Below are positions 16,707 through 24,057 of a stretch of DNA of 34,895 nucleotides, piece after piece. Origin of the DNA: a virus. Made by a program: the position numbers and the translations under genes. Every line of letters starts with the position of its first letter. The first letter of the stretch is position 1. The notes below the pieces were generated by a model. That model made no database searches. It had not been told where the DNA came from and saw only the letters and a program-made list of their open reading frames with translations. The stretch lies in IMG/VR virus record IMGVR_UViG_3300032323_000719, positions 1-34,895 of that record. The stretch is one strand, 5' to 3'.

Positions 16707-18112
16707 TGGAACAACACAGAGTAGTACTATATAAGAAAGTCAAAGAAGAATTGGATCAACACGGTCCGGGAATGTGCCTAGCTAAATGGAGTCAGACAAC
16801 TATACATTTGGGAACAGGTCATACACATAGCTGCCATCATCCCGGGACTCATAAAATTCCTGTAGAAGAAATTCTTATAGATGCAAGTGCATTACATAAT
16901 ACCAGTTATAAAAAAGAAAAGCGTAAAGAGATGATGAGCGGCTTTAGGCCGTCAGAATGTCAATATTGCTGGAATGTTGAAGATAATGCTGATCGCGGAA
17001 ACAATGAATTTTACAGCGACAGGGTTTATAAAAGTGCCGAGTCTTGGTCGCGAGTTCTTAAGAATAAAATTGAAGAACAAGGTTGGGGGAAAAATATTAA
17101 TCCCAGCTATTTAGAAATTAGTTTCAATACAACTTGTAATTTTAAGTGTAGCTATTGTAGTCCTGATGTTAGTTCCAAGTGGATGGAGGAGATTGTCGCA
17201 TCTGGTCCTTATCCTACATCTACCTACTATAATAATATCGAAGGAGTTAAGGCCTTTGATAAAATGCCTATACCTGAGCGTGAAGATAATCCGTATGTGG
17301 ATGCTTTCTGGCGTTGGTGGCCAGATCTTTACCCAGAACTGCACACTTTTAGAATCACAGGCGGGGAACCGTTATTAACTAAACATACTTTTAGAGTTCT
17401 TGATTATATTATCGAAAATCCTAATCCTAAGTTAGAATTAGCGATCAATTCAAATTTGGTTATTCCTAATTCTTTATTTCAAGAATTTATTCAAAAAATT
17501 AAAATAATTCTTAGTAAAAGATCGGTAAAAGGTGTTTCTCTGTTTACCAGTTGTGAAGCCTATGGTTCTCAAGCTGAGTATATTAGATATGGCATGGATT
17601 ATAAAAAATGGATCGATAACTTGTATGAATTTACTAGAGAATGTCCTGATGCACTGATAGGTCTCATGTGTACCTATAATGCTCTTTCGGTAACAACATT
17701 TGAAAAATTCTTAGAAGATATGCTAGAGCTTAAAAAATTTAGAAGAGAGCTAGGTATTCCTCATTATAAATTTATAATAGATATTCCGTATCTTAGAAAT
17801 CCTGCACATCAGAATATTAAAATTTTAACTCCTGAATTTTTACCCTATATCGACTCCCAGATAAAATTTATGGAAAATAATCTTATTGATTATTCATCGA
17901 GAGAGTTATTAGGATTTGAGCAGGCAGAATATGAAAAAATGAAAAGAATACATTCATTGTTTAAATATTATATGGAAAATCCAGAAGATGTTACTAGGGA
18001 TCGAAAAGATTTTGTTGTCTTTGTTAATGAACACGATAAAAGAAGAGACACTAATTTTTTAAAAACTTTTCCAGAATTTAAGGATTTTTACGATTTCTGT
18101 TCTATGCTATGA
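16706..18112 (+). CDS. Radical SAM protein with N-terminal cysteine-rich (twitch-like) region (468 aa)
   Basis: Numbering here counts from a GTG three bases upstream of the chosen ATG. Radical SAM enzyme: CNFKCSYCS carries the CX3CX2C cluster motif (Cys 145, 149, 152), and FRITGGEPLL at 217-226 is the SAM-contacting GGE motif. Before the core, a region with Cys 25, Cys 44 (THSCHHPGTHKIP), Cys 86 and Cys 89 (SECQYCW) looks like an auxiliary Fe-S or twitch domain placed N-terminally. That layout is known for a radical SAM group found in marine phages and bacteria. The substrate is not known. Its place between glycosyltransferase-like genes and an SGNH hydrolase suggests modification of a sugar or a virion protein. 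ATG at 16706 (TGATG overlap) was preferred over the GTG at 16703. Confidence 0.82.
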   Translation: MEQHRVVLYKKVKEELDQHGPGMCLAKWSQTTIHLGTGHTHSCHHPGTHKIPVEEILIDASALHNTSYKKEKRKEMMSGFRPSECQYCWNVEDNADRGNNEFYSDRVYKSAESWSRVLKNKIEEQGWGKNINPSYLEISFNTTCNFKCSYCSPDVSSKWMEEIVASGPYPTSTYYNNIEGVKAFDKMPIPEREDNPYVDAFWRWWPDLYPELHTFRITGGEPLLTKHTFRVLDYIIENPNPKLELAINSNLVIPNSLFQEFIQKIKIILSKRSVKGVSLFTSCEAYGSQAEYIRYGMDYKKWIDNLYEFTRECPDALIGLMCTYNALSVTTFEKFLEDMLELKKFRRELGIPHYKFIIDIPYLRNPAHQNIKILTPEFLPYIDSQIKFMENNLIDYSSRELLGFEQAEYEKMKRIHSLFKYYMENPEDVTRDRKDFVVFVNEHDKRRDTNFLKTFPEFKDFYDFCSML

Positions 18113-18924
18113 AAGTTGAAAATATTGATCAAATATATGCGCCTAACATAGGCCTTGAAAATTTAGGAAGACTGAACCAATTTGTTCACGGCGAGTTGCT
18201 CAATAATAACAGTGTTGGTAAACCTTTTGAAATTATAGAATTTCCATACTTAAAGGAACCGGGGGCAATAAAAGATTCGTGGTCTTATAAAATTAACTCT
18301 CACGGTTTTAGAGGAAAGGAATGGAAATTTAAAAAAGGATTTATACCTTTTTTTGGCTGTAGTTATACCTTTGGAATAGGCGTTGAAAAAAACATAACTA
18401 CCTTGTTTGAAGAGAAGACAGGAAGAAAATGTATCAATCTCGGAATTCCCGGATCGTCATTGCCTTTCGTTTTAAAATCATTTCATATATTCAATACTAT
18501 ACAACCTAGTAGATGTGCTGTAATCACATTACCGGCTTTAGACAGGATGGTAAATCCTAAAAGAAGTAAACACGGAGAATGGGAATACTATAATATTCTT
18601 CCCAACATGGCAAATACAAGATCGGACTATGAAAAGATATATCGAGTATTAGGTTCGGACTATTTTGTTTCAGCAGCATTAGATTACATAGCTTGGGCTA
18701 AAACAACTGCAAAACTAACCAACACTATATTATATTGGTCTTCGTGGCATGACAGTACTATGTCTTTGATTAATTCATGTATAAATCGAGAGAATATTTT
18801 TTACTACGATTATAATAATAATCAAATAGATTTAGGAAGGGACAACGGACACTGGGGTCCGAAGAGCACAGAACGCTGGGCTGATAATTTAATTAAATTT
18901 TTGGAAGAAAGAAACGAATTATAG
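18109..18924 (+). CDS. SGNH/GDSL-like hydrolase or acyltransferase (271 aa)
   Basis: Residues 81-90 FFGCSYTFGI match block I of SGNH enzymes, with Ser85 as the likely nucleophile (GCS in place of GDS, a common variant). NLGIPGSS at 110-117 fits block II with the oxyanion Gly. RDNGHWGPKS at 244-253 supplies the Asp245-x-x-His248 pair of block V. An upstream NSHGFRGKEW motif at 63-72 is often seen just before the catalytic domain in phage and cell-surface SGNH proteins. Family members add or remove O-acyl groups on polysaccharides. It ends the late glycan block, overlapping the radical SAM gene by ATGA and converging on the minus-strand arm with a 6-base overlap. Enzyme class is well supported; substrate is inferred. 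Confidence 0.78.
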   Translation: MKVENIDQIYAPNIGLENLGRLNQFVHGELLNNNSVGKPFEIIEFPYLKEPGAIKDSWSYKINSHGFRGKEWKFKKGFIPFFGCSYTFGIGVEKNITTLFEEKTGRKCINLGIPGSSLPFVLKSFHIFNTIQPSRCAVITLPALDRMVNPKRSKHGEWEYYNILPNMANTRSDYEKIYRVLGSDYFVSAALDYIAWAKTTAKLTNTILYWSSWHDSTMSLINSCINRENIFYYDYNNNQIDLGRDNGHWGPKSTERWADNLIKFLEERNEL

Positions 18925-19224
18925 AATTTTAGAACTAGATTCGGATACGTCTTTTTTAAGACGAGATATATCAAATCTAAAATCTATCTTTGTAATATCT
19001 TCTCGATATTCGTGAAATGTCTCAACTAATCGATCTGATACGATCTGAGCGTGGCTGTCAGCCAATTGTTCCTTTACATCAATTTCCCATACTCTGCCAT
19101 TCTTAAATTCTAACCTGACGAACTCTATGTAATACACCGGAATAGTGTTTACATAGAGGTCTTCAAAAATTTCAGGCCATTCTTTTACGAAATGGTTAGG
19201 TAATTTATATAAAGGCTTAGGCAT
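18919..19224 (-). CDS. Conserved phage protein, unknown (101 aa)
   Basis: Not assigned to a named family. The start at 19224 (MPKPLYKLPNHFVKEWPEIF) was chosen because it overlaps the upstream stop by 8 bases (ATGCCTAA). A longer frame to 19344 would run deep inside the upstream gene and gives an implausible Arg/Lys-rich extension. The protein is small, charged and soluble, with a strand pair (PVYYIEFVRLEFKNG RVWEIDV) followed by long helices. It is the last gene of the minus arm and is probably transcribed late from the promoter at 21082-21075. It may be a late regulatory or assembly protein; nothing in the sequence settles that. Confidence 0.7.
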   Translation of the reverse strand: MPKPLYKLPNHFVKEWPEIFEDLYVNTIPVYYIEFVRLEFKNGRVWEIDVKEQLADSHAQIVSDRLVETFHEYREDITKIDFRFDISRLKKDVSESSSKIL

Positions 19225-19837
19225 CGGTAGTTTCTTTAGCCTTTGCGGTCTTCTTCTGCGGCGGATCAATTTCATCTGCCTGTTTACGCAATTTAGCAGC
19301 TTCTTTATACATAGCGTCTGCTTGGCTTCTATAACTACGTGCAAGATCCTTATCAGTTAATACAGCTGGCTCATTTGTAGTACTGGAAGTTTCTACAGTT
19401 TGAACTTCGGCTACGGTTTGAACTTCTGCTGTTTTGTCTGGAGCACCAGTAACAAAATAAGCTAACTCATCTACAGCACAGTTACGCTGTTCTGCAATTA
19501 GAACATTTAACTGATCTAAACGAATTGAATCATTTGTTGTAGGAGTCATAGTAACATGGTCAGTGGAGACCTTATGTAACCATCCGCCTACCTGTAGAGT
19601 TCTTAACATAGGTTTTCCGTCTGGGAACATTCTAATATGTAAAAGTTCTCCAAATTCAAATGTATCCTGTGCTTGGTCGCCTTCTACTAGCGCCATAATT
19701 GCATCGTGATAAGAATCTGGTAGATTTGAAGCCGCAACTACTAGAGCCTTGTCTGATTCTCCGGGCAAAGTTCTGAAAGCCACTAAAACTTTTGCTCCGG
19801 TGTTATCGATTCTTCCAATGTGTTTTAGGGTTCTCAT
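19217..19837 (-). CDS. Conserved marine T4-like phage protein, unknown (206 aa)
   Basis: The N-terminal 120 residues form a compact strand-rich domain (MRTLKHIGRIDNTGAKVLVAF ... LPDSYHDAIMALVEG ... FGELLHIRMFPDG) that I recall as widespread but unnamed in marine myoviruses. The C-terminal 90 residues are different: a Thr/Glu/Val-rich linker with a short repeat (AEVQTV twice) and a Lys/Ala-rich helical tail, probably disordered or coiled. An AAGGA ribosome site lies about 7 bases upstream of the ATG. It overlaps the next gene by 8 bases and follows the previous one by one base. A structural or assembly role is possible given the late promoter upstream, but no function is shown. Confidence 0.75.
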   Translation of the reverse strand: MRTLKHIGRIDNTGAKVLVAFRTLPGESDKALVVAASNLPDSYHDAIMALVEGDQAQDTFEFGELLHIRMFPDGKPMLRTLQVGGWLHKVSTDHVTMTPTTNDSIRLDQLNVLIAEQRNCAVDELAYFVTGAPDKTAEVQTVAEVQTVETSSTTNEPAVLTDKDLARSYRSQADAMYKEAAKLRKQADEIDPPQKKTAKAKETTDA

Positions 19838-19838
19838 A

Positions 19839-20063
19839 TTATTGTCCTTCTTTTTTAGTAACAGATTCTAAAAATGTGTTTAGCTTGTTAAAGGTTTTAC
19901 CTACAGCTTCTAATTCGTTGGCTTTGAATGCGCCTCGTTGACTAGCAACTTCGATAATACTTTTTAAAGAAACAAGGTCGCTGATGTTTAAATCAGTTTG
20001 TTGTTGTTCTGCCTGTGGTGGCGCAGAAGATGCGACTGGCTGATCTTTAATTTCCTCGGTCAT
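19839..20063 (-). CDS. Conserved small phage protein, unknown (74 aa)
   Basis: The start MTEEIKDQPVAS at 20063 is supported by GGAG 6 bases upstream and a TAATG overlap with the preceding gene. The N-terminal 25 residues are Gln/Ala/Pro-rich and probably flexible. The remainder (NISDLVSLKSIIEVASQRGA then FKANELEAVGKTFNKLNTFL) is a helical pair that I recall as strongly conserved among marine T4-like phages. The function is not known. It sits in a run of late, minus-strand small genes. Confidence 0.75.
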   Translation of the reverse strand: MTEEIKDQPVASSAPPQAEQQQTDLNISDLVSLKSIIEVASQRGAFKANELEAVGKTFNKLNTFLESVTKKEGQ

Positions 20064-20335
20064 TATGTTCTCCTTATAAATGGACATGCGAGCATGAAAA
20101 ATGTTAATTCTTTTTGATTTTCAAATCCTACAACCACTGAAACTTTTAACTTATTATCTTGGTCTACCATTGGTAGTTTATTAATGGCGAACCTTCCTTT
20201 TAATTTATTAAAAATCCAATTTTCCAATTGAGAATCGAAATAGTCTGTTTCGCTAACTTTCAATTTTGAAAAATGCGAAGGCATATAACTTAATTTTCGT
20301 TTCTTCAGAACGTCTAAAGGATTGATATCAAACAT
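20063..20335 (-). CDS. Conserved small phage protein, unknown (90 aa)
   Basis: MFDINPLDVLKKRKLSYMPS begins a small basic protein with central WIFNKLKGRF and a strand-rich C terminus (KLKVSVVVGFEN ... LTFFMLACPF). There is no recognised domain. The stop shares one base with the next start (TAATG), so the two are likely coupled. No good ribosome site precedes this ATG, and the upstream 23-base gap has nothing else convincing. It could be a small baseplate or assembly factor by position alone, which is weak evidence. Confidence 0.65.
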   Translation of the reverse strand: MFDINPLDVLKKRKLSYMPSHFSKLKVSETDYFDSQLENWIFNKLKGRFAINKLPMVDQDNKLKVSVVVGFENQKELTFFMLACPFIRRT

Positions 20336-20358
20336 CGTGAAATATTTATGTGGGTAGT

Positions 20359-20757
20359 TTATGATAGGGAAGAATCTTGGCTTAGTCTTTTGGCCAATGC
20401 TTTGCCGTAGCCCATTTTTCTTATATCTCCTGAAAAGAGATATAATTCAAATGCTGCTTTTTCTTTTAATACGACTATGTATTTTTTAGTTAGATAAAAT
20501 GGAGAATCTATAAATTTATCTAACCAAACTAATATCTGTGGGGTGATTTTAAATTCGTCGGGGAGATTAATTTTGTAGGTTTTTATATCAGCTTCTTCTA
20601 CAAGTTTAATTCCGTGATCAGTTAGTCTTAATCCGCCTTCTGTTTTTTCGCGAACATTGTGCCAAATTAGACTACGCATCTTTTTTATGGTATCTTGGTC
20701 AACGGCTTCGTTTTTTGATTTTAGGATTACCGTTGTGTAGGTATCCTTGATGTCCAT
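20359..20757 (-). CDS. Conserved phage protein, unknown (132 aa)
   Basis: A soluble protein of mixed helix and strand, with segments TVILKSKNEAVDQDTIKKMR, GGLRLTDHGIKLVEEADIKTY and FYLTKKYIVVLKEKAAFELYLFSGD, and a basic C-terminal helix (KMGYGKALAKRL). I recall close relatives in marine myoviruses annotated only as hypothetical. The LTDHG ... LVEEADI part resembles a small regulatory fold, but no helix-turn-helix is evident. It follows the previous gene by two bases, so both belong to one transcript starting at the late promoter near 21080. Confidence 0.7.
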   Translation of the reverse strand: MDIKDTYTTVILKSKNEAVDQDTIKKMRSLIWHNVREKTEGGLRLTDHGIKLVEEADIKTYKINLPDEFKITPQILVWLDKFIDSPFYLTKKYIVVLKEKAAFELYLFSGDIRKMGYGKALAKRLSQDSSLS

Positions 20758-20759
20758 TT

Positions 20760-21044
20760 TTAAACGACCCTTTCACCGTTTGTTAATTTATAAACTTCGA
20801 AATCGTTACACTTAAACAGTCTATTCAGTTTCTTGGCTAGATTATGGGCATGGCCCGGATTTGAAAAACTGACCTTCTTATATTTTGGGCCAGGATAGCT
20901 AGCCAGCAGACTCCCGCTTTTCAAATTGAAAGGTTGTTTTTTATAAAATACAGCCCATATCGCTTCACTTTCAAGAACTTGATCTAATTTATAGTTCTCT
21001 TTGTTAGCATGTTCAAGTATCACTTTAGGTTTTGGTCTACTCAT
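20760..21044 (-). CDS. Conserved small phage protein, first gene after minus-strand late promoter (94 aa)
   Basis: The protein starts MSRPKPKVILEHANKENYK and has WAVFYKKQPFNLKSGS, then PGPKYKKVSFSNPGHAHNLA, then an amphipathic helix and a final VYKLTNGERVV strand pair. It is basic and small. No named domain is recognised. AGGA lies about 11 bases before the ATG in a leader that would begin near 21069, just after the TATAAATA element. As the promoter-proximal gene of the late minus-strand group it is probably made with virion proteins or late regulators. Confidence 0.7.
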   Translation of the reverse strand: MSRPKPKVILEHANKENYKLDQVLESEAIWAVFYKKQPFNLKSGSLLASYPGPKYKKVSFSNPGHAHNLAKKLNRLFKCNDFEVYKLTNGERVV

Positions 21045-21074
21045 CTATACGTGTTTCCTAATTAACCACGTATA

Positions 21075-21082
21075 TATTTATA
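21075..21082 (-). promoter_or_regulatory. T4-type late promoter TATAAATA on minus strand (perfect)
   Basis: Plus-strand TATTTATA reads TATAAATA on the minus strand. It lies in a 42-base gap, 31 bases before the start at 21044, leaving a short leader. It is flanked by GTATA and TATAC (21070-21083), a small inverted repeat. It should drive the genes from 21044 down to 18919 late in infection. Confidence 0.8.
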
Positions 21083-21086
21083 CCTA

Positions 21087-21335
21087 TTAGAAACTTCCGC
21101 CGTCGAACTTAACGTCAATTTTTTCAGCGTTGTTCTGTATACTAGCCAGCATTTGATGGATTTCTTGAACAGTAGACGATAATCTTGAAGTTAGTATAGC
21201 CATTTCTAGTGTAAGATCTCTAGCTTCTTGTATGGTTATCCTAATTTCCTTCTGTTGACTTCTTTCTGCCATAGATATACGTTGTATTAACTTTTGTATA
21301 GTTGGCATTGTTATTGGAAGTTCATTTTGAGACAT
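21087..21335 (-). CDS. Small coiled-coil phage protein (82 aa)
   Basis: Almost the whole protein is predicted helix: residues 11-75 have heptad-like spacing (IQKLIQRISMAERSQQ, LTLEMAILTSRLSSTVQEIH, MLASIQNNAEKIDV), ending in a short KFDGGSF tail. AGGTG lies 7 bases before the ATG. It overlaps the preceding gene by 14 bases. There is no enzymatic motif; it may be an oligomeric adaptor. It is the last gene before the minus-strand late promoter, so it belongs to the upstream early/middle transcript or is read through. Confidence 0.7.
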   Translation of the reverse strand: MSQNELPITMPTIQKLIQRISMAERSQQKEIRITIQEARDLTLEMAILTSRLSSTVQEIHQMLASIQNNAEKIDVKFDGGSF

Positions 21336-21798
21336 TTGATAGCACCTGTTTCATTTCTAACTCTGTTTTAAAAGGTCCTCGGTATTCGTATCTTTGTAAC
21401 GTGATCAATTTTGGACAAAAGCTCTTGACCCAACCCTTGTCGAATCGAATAACATAGTAACCGGCACAGTACAGACTTTTTGAATCACCACTTTTTGTAA
21501 ACAACGGAAGTTTACGTTTGATATCGAACATAGCATTGTGAGGTTCGGTACTGGTAGAATATCCGTGAATCTCATTTGGTTGAGCGTCATTGCTTTCTTT
21601 TAAAATTTTAGCTACGAAGAACTCTTTACCGAATTGTCGAGTAAGGCTTTCTTTGGTATCGTAAATCTTAATTCCTAATTCATTGCTCATAACAAATCTG
21701 TTATCTTCATCTTTTCTTAGCGTAGCGAACTTCTCGCCATCTTTCTCGACGATCCAGAATTTATTATCGATGATTGGTTTAGCATGTATTTCTGTCAT
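21322..21798 (-). CDS. Conserved marine T4-like phage protein, unknown (158 aa)
   Basis: MTEIHAKPIIDNKFWIVEKD begins a soluble protein with paired strands (GEKFATLRKDEDNRFVM) and a conserved-looking middle (NEIHGYSTSTEPHNAMFDIK) followed by YCAGYYVIRFDKGWVKSFCP. Similar proteins are, from memory, common in marine myoviruses next to the Rnh gene, without a known role. Its start overlaps the stop of rnh by ATGA, so the two are translationally coupled, which suggests a role in replication or repair. That inference rests on neighbourhood alone. Confidence 0.75.
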   Translation of the reverse strand: MTEIHAKPIIDNKFWIVEKDGEKFATLRKDEDNRFVMSNELGIKIYDTKESLTRQFGKEFFVAKILKESNDAQPNEIHGYSTSTEPHNAMFDIKRKLPLFTKSGDSKSLYCAGYYVIRFDKGWVKSFCPKLITLQRYEYRGPFKTELEMKQVLSNVSK

Positions 21799-22781
21799 AG
21801 TGTGTACCTCGCATTTAATGGTTCGGCATACGATTGTGCCTGCTCCGAAATCTTTTTCAGATCGTAAAGGTTGCAGAACTTCATAAGACGAATGCCAACT
21901 TGGCTGATATTTTTATTAGCTTCAGTCGCTTGAGAAATCGTAGTAAAGATTATCTCTTTGATGTGTTCTGGTTGATAACTTAGATCAATAAGTCTACGAT
22001 TACGTTCATAATCTTCTAACACTCGATGTTCTTTGCCTTCGTGATCAGTCCATCTCTGAAGCATGAGATTGTTCCACGCAAATCCTTTGCTTTTACGATC
22101 TTCGAACGCTTCAGTAAGACCCACTTTCTTGCTTGAGCCTTTAGTACGAACACCTGGATACGCTGAGAAGACATTATCACTGGTATCACCACGCATACAT
22201 TTCTCAAATAAGAGCCATTCTGGATCGGGCGCAGCCTTAGGTTCTTTTGTCTTTTTATCGATGATTGATTTACCCTTGTCATCGAAATATCCTTCATGCG
22301 TGATAGTACATTCCATTACACCATTGTATTGTTTTACATTGGGTGCGATAAGTTGTACGAAGTCTGTGTCTGTACTGATAATAACATGGTTATCATTTGG
22401 ATGTGCTTGAATAAAACCTGCAATAAGATCGTCTGCTTCTAATTGCGGATTTTGTAAAACTGTACAATTAGTTTTATCTTTAATGAAATCTTTAAAAGTA
22501 TCGAAAGCTTCCCAGAATACTTTTTCTTCTTCTTGCTCTCTTTCGTTGTGAGCAGCACGAGCATCGGATCGATTGCGTTTGTAAGGCTCGTAATAGTCCT
22601 TGCGCCACGAGCGTCCTTCTAAGCAGAAGATAACATGGCTACCGTTAAACTGTTGCCATGCTTTGCGAATAGAGTTAAGAGTAATATGAAAAGCCATGCC
22701 CAACTTAATGTCAGCATCGCCGTTAATAACATGTCTAGCACGGAAGAATGTGTTAGCAGTATCAACTAAAATATATGTCAT
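21795..22781 (-). CDS. rnh: T4 Rnh-like ribonuclease H / 5'-3' exonuclease (FEN family)
   Basis: Flap-nuclease family enzyme of 328 residues, close to the length of T4 RNase H (305). It removes RNA primers and 5' flaps from lagging-strand DNA. Metal-binding acidic residues appear in the expected order: Asp7 (LVDTANTFFRAR), Glu115/Asp117/Asp118 (LEADDLIAGF), Asp138/Asp140 (STDTDFVQL), and Asp199/Asp202 (CMRGDTSDNV). A basic arch region (Arg60-Lys61, Lys68-Arg69, Arg71) precedes them. An SKKVGLTEAF segment stands where the helix-hairpin-helix DNA contact lies. It overlaps both neighbours by ATGA. In T4-like phages this is a replication gene, which anchors the minus-strand arm as early or middle. 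Confidence 0.9.
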   Translation of the reverse strand: MTYILVDTANTFFRARHVINGDADIKLGMAFHITLNSIRKAWQQFNGSHVIFCLEGRSWRKDYYEPYKRNRSDARAAHNEREQEEEKVFWEAFDTFKDFIKDKTNCTVLQNPQLEADDLIAGFIQAHPNDNHVIISTDTDFVQLIAPNVKQYNGVMECTITHEGYFDDKGKSIIDKKTKEPKAAPDPEWLLFEKCMRGDTSDNVFSAYPGVRTKGSSKKVGLTEAFEDRKSKGFAWNNLMLQRWTDHEGKEHRVLEDYERNRRLIDLSYQPEHIKEIIFTTISQATEANKNISQVGIRLMKFCNLYDLKKISEQAQSYAEPLNARYTL

Positions 22782-23206
22782 TGTTTTAACTTTTCTTTTA
22801 AATTACCAGATTCAACTGGACCACCGTAATCACCGTCAACGACTACGTTTGCACAAAGTTCACGGAACCAGCGGTCGACTATTTCTTCATCTTTATCGCC
22901 GTCTGCACCATAACCCTCTTGCTTTAATTTTAACACAAAATGCTCGTTCCAGTCAAGCTCGAAGAATCCATTTCGAATGTTATCTTGATTAACGTGTGTG
23001 TTCAACACACCAACCCACGGTTCTTTTTTTCTTGTTGCTCTTTCTTTTGGACTTAGTTTAGCCAGTTCTTCTTGTTCTTGAGCTACCTTCTGTGATTTCT
23101 CTGCTTCTTCTAAACGTTGATTGGCTTCTGCTAGATCTTTTTCGGCTTTCTGTATCGATTCTTCTAGCTTATCTAAGCCCATTAATTTTTTAATAAATTT
23201 TTGCAT
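22778..23206 (-). CDS. Conserved coiled-coil phage protein, unknown (142 aa)
   Basis: Residues about 10-60 are a long Glu/Lys/Gln-rich coiled coil (LEESIQKAEKDLAEANQRLE and following). They are followed by a compact conserved domain with KEPWVGVLNTHVNQD, GFFELDWNEHFVLKL and DEEIVDRWFRELC. The latter half is familiar, by memory, from marine T4-like phages but unnamed. The start at 23206 (MQKFIKKLMGLDK) is preferred because it forms TAATG with the queE stop and has GGGGA upstream. A GTG four codons earlier is the alternative. Co-translation with queE and overlap with rnh place it in the middle operon; no activity is evident. Confidence 0.75.
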   Translation of the reverse strand: MQKFIKKLMGLDKLEESIQKAEKDLAEANQRLEEAEKSQKVAQEQEELAKLSPKERATRKKEPWVGVLNTHVNQDNIRNGFFELDWNEHFVLKLKQEGYGADGDKDEEIVDRWFRELCANVVVDGDYGGPVESGNLKEKLKQ

Positions 23207-24057
23207 TAAGTTCCCCACTCATTTTTAAATAACGGCACTTGTAGTCTATCACTGTAACGTAAGCCATTTTTCATCGCTAATTCTGCAACACGACGATTGT
23301 TTAGTGTATAAACACTTTCAACTCCGCCTACAGGCATAAGATAACAAGGACCACTGAATCCTTCCGCACGATAAATGTCTAATGTCTCCAATGCTTCTTC
23401 TGCATCTTCTTCTGTGGCTATAACAAATTTAAGATATGTATATCCAACATCTTCATAATCACAGACAACATCAGGTCTGATAGCTTCGTGACGTTCTTCT
23501 CCAGAACAGCTTAACTTAGCACTGACACTGAAAGTCAAACGATGATATCCTCGTTCTTCCATGCCCCATGCTCTAAGATAATCTTTAAATTCTTTAGTTA
23601 ATTTTTGAGTACCATTAGTTTCAAAAGTGATCTCTTTAAGGCTCTGCATCTTAGGATGATCTAGCAGTTCGGAGTAAGCACGTTGCCACCCAAGCAGCGG
23701 TTCTCCTCCTGTGATGACCAAGTGCTCCTCTCGCCACTCGTTGAATGGTAGAATTTCGCAGATTCTTTCTGCGATGGCGTCGCTAGTAAGCATTGGGCTA
23801 AGATCCTTAAAGCGAGGATCCCAGCTAGCATAACTATCACAACCAGTAGAAACCAATGGAAGTTCTTCATACTTCTTAAACTCTCCAATCCTAGAAGCAA
23901 TAGCTTCGACTTCTGAACTATGTTCTCCTTTGGGCATACCAAAGCCAGCACATTTAAAGTTACAGCCAAATGTGCGTAAGAAAACAGAAGGTACGCCCAT
24001 GTAGCGTCCTTCACCTTGTACACTATAAAATAGTTCTGCGATTTTTATTTTACTCAT
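23206..24057 (-). CDS. queE: QueE, 7-carboxy-7-deazaguanine synthase (radical SAM)
   Basis: QueE converts 6-carboxytetrahydropterin to 7-carboxy-7-deazaguanine (CDG). Diagnostic features are YSVQGEGRYMG at 11-21, FLRTFGCNFKC at 26-36, HLVITGGEPLL at 112-122, and EITFETNGTQ further on. The Fe-S cysteines are Cys32 and Cys36, but the expected third Cys two residues on is absent. The best candidate is Cys73 in TGCDSYASWD, which matches the usual CDS...WD stretch after an insertion of about 34 residues, giving CX3CX36C. With FolE, a QueD-like protein and DpdA in the same arm, the product is probably destined for phage DNA rather than tRNA. It overlaps the gene at 24050 by 8 bases. Confidence 0.9.
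   Translation of the reverse strand: MSKIKIAELFYSVQGEGRYMGVPSVFLRTFGCNFKCAGFGMPKGEHSSEVEAIASRIGEFKKYEELPLVSTGCDSYASWDPRFKDLSPMLTSDAIAERICEILPFNEWREEHLVITGGEPLLGWQRAYSELLDHPKMQSLKEITFETNGTQKLTKEFKDYLRAWGMEERGYHRLTFSVSAKLSCSGEERHEAIRPDVVCDYEDVGYTYLKFVIATEEDAEEALETLDIYRAEGFSGPCYLMPVGGVESVYTLNNRRVAELAMKNGLRYSDRLQVPLFKNEWGT

Noticed and set aside
19225-19344. N-terminal extension of the gene at 18919 with an Arg-rich stretch
   Set aside because: It lies wholly inside the upstream gene in another frame. The ATG at 19224 gives the 8-base overlap typical here.
20343-20350. CATAAATA on the minus strand as a second late promoter for the gene starting at 20335
   Set aside because: It lies only 8 bases before the start codon, so transcription would begin almost at the ATG with no room for a ribosome site, and it has one mismatch.
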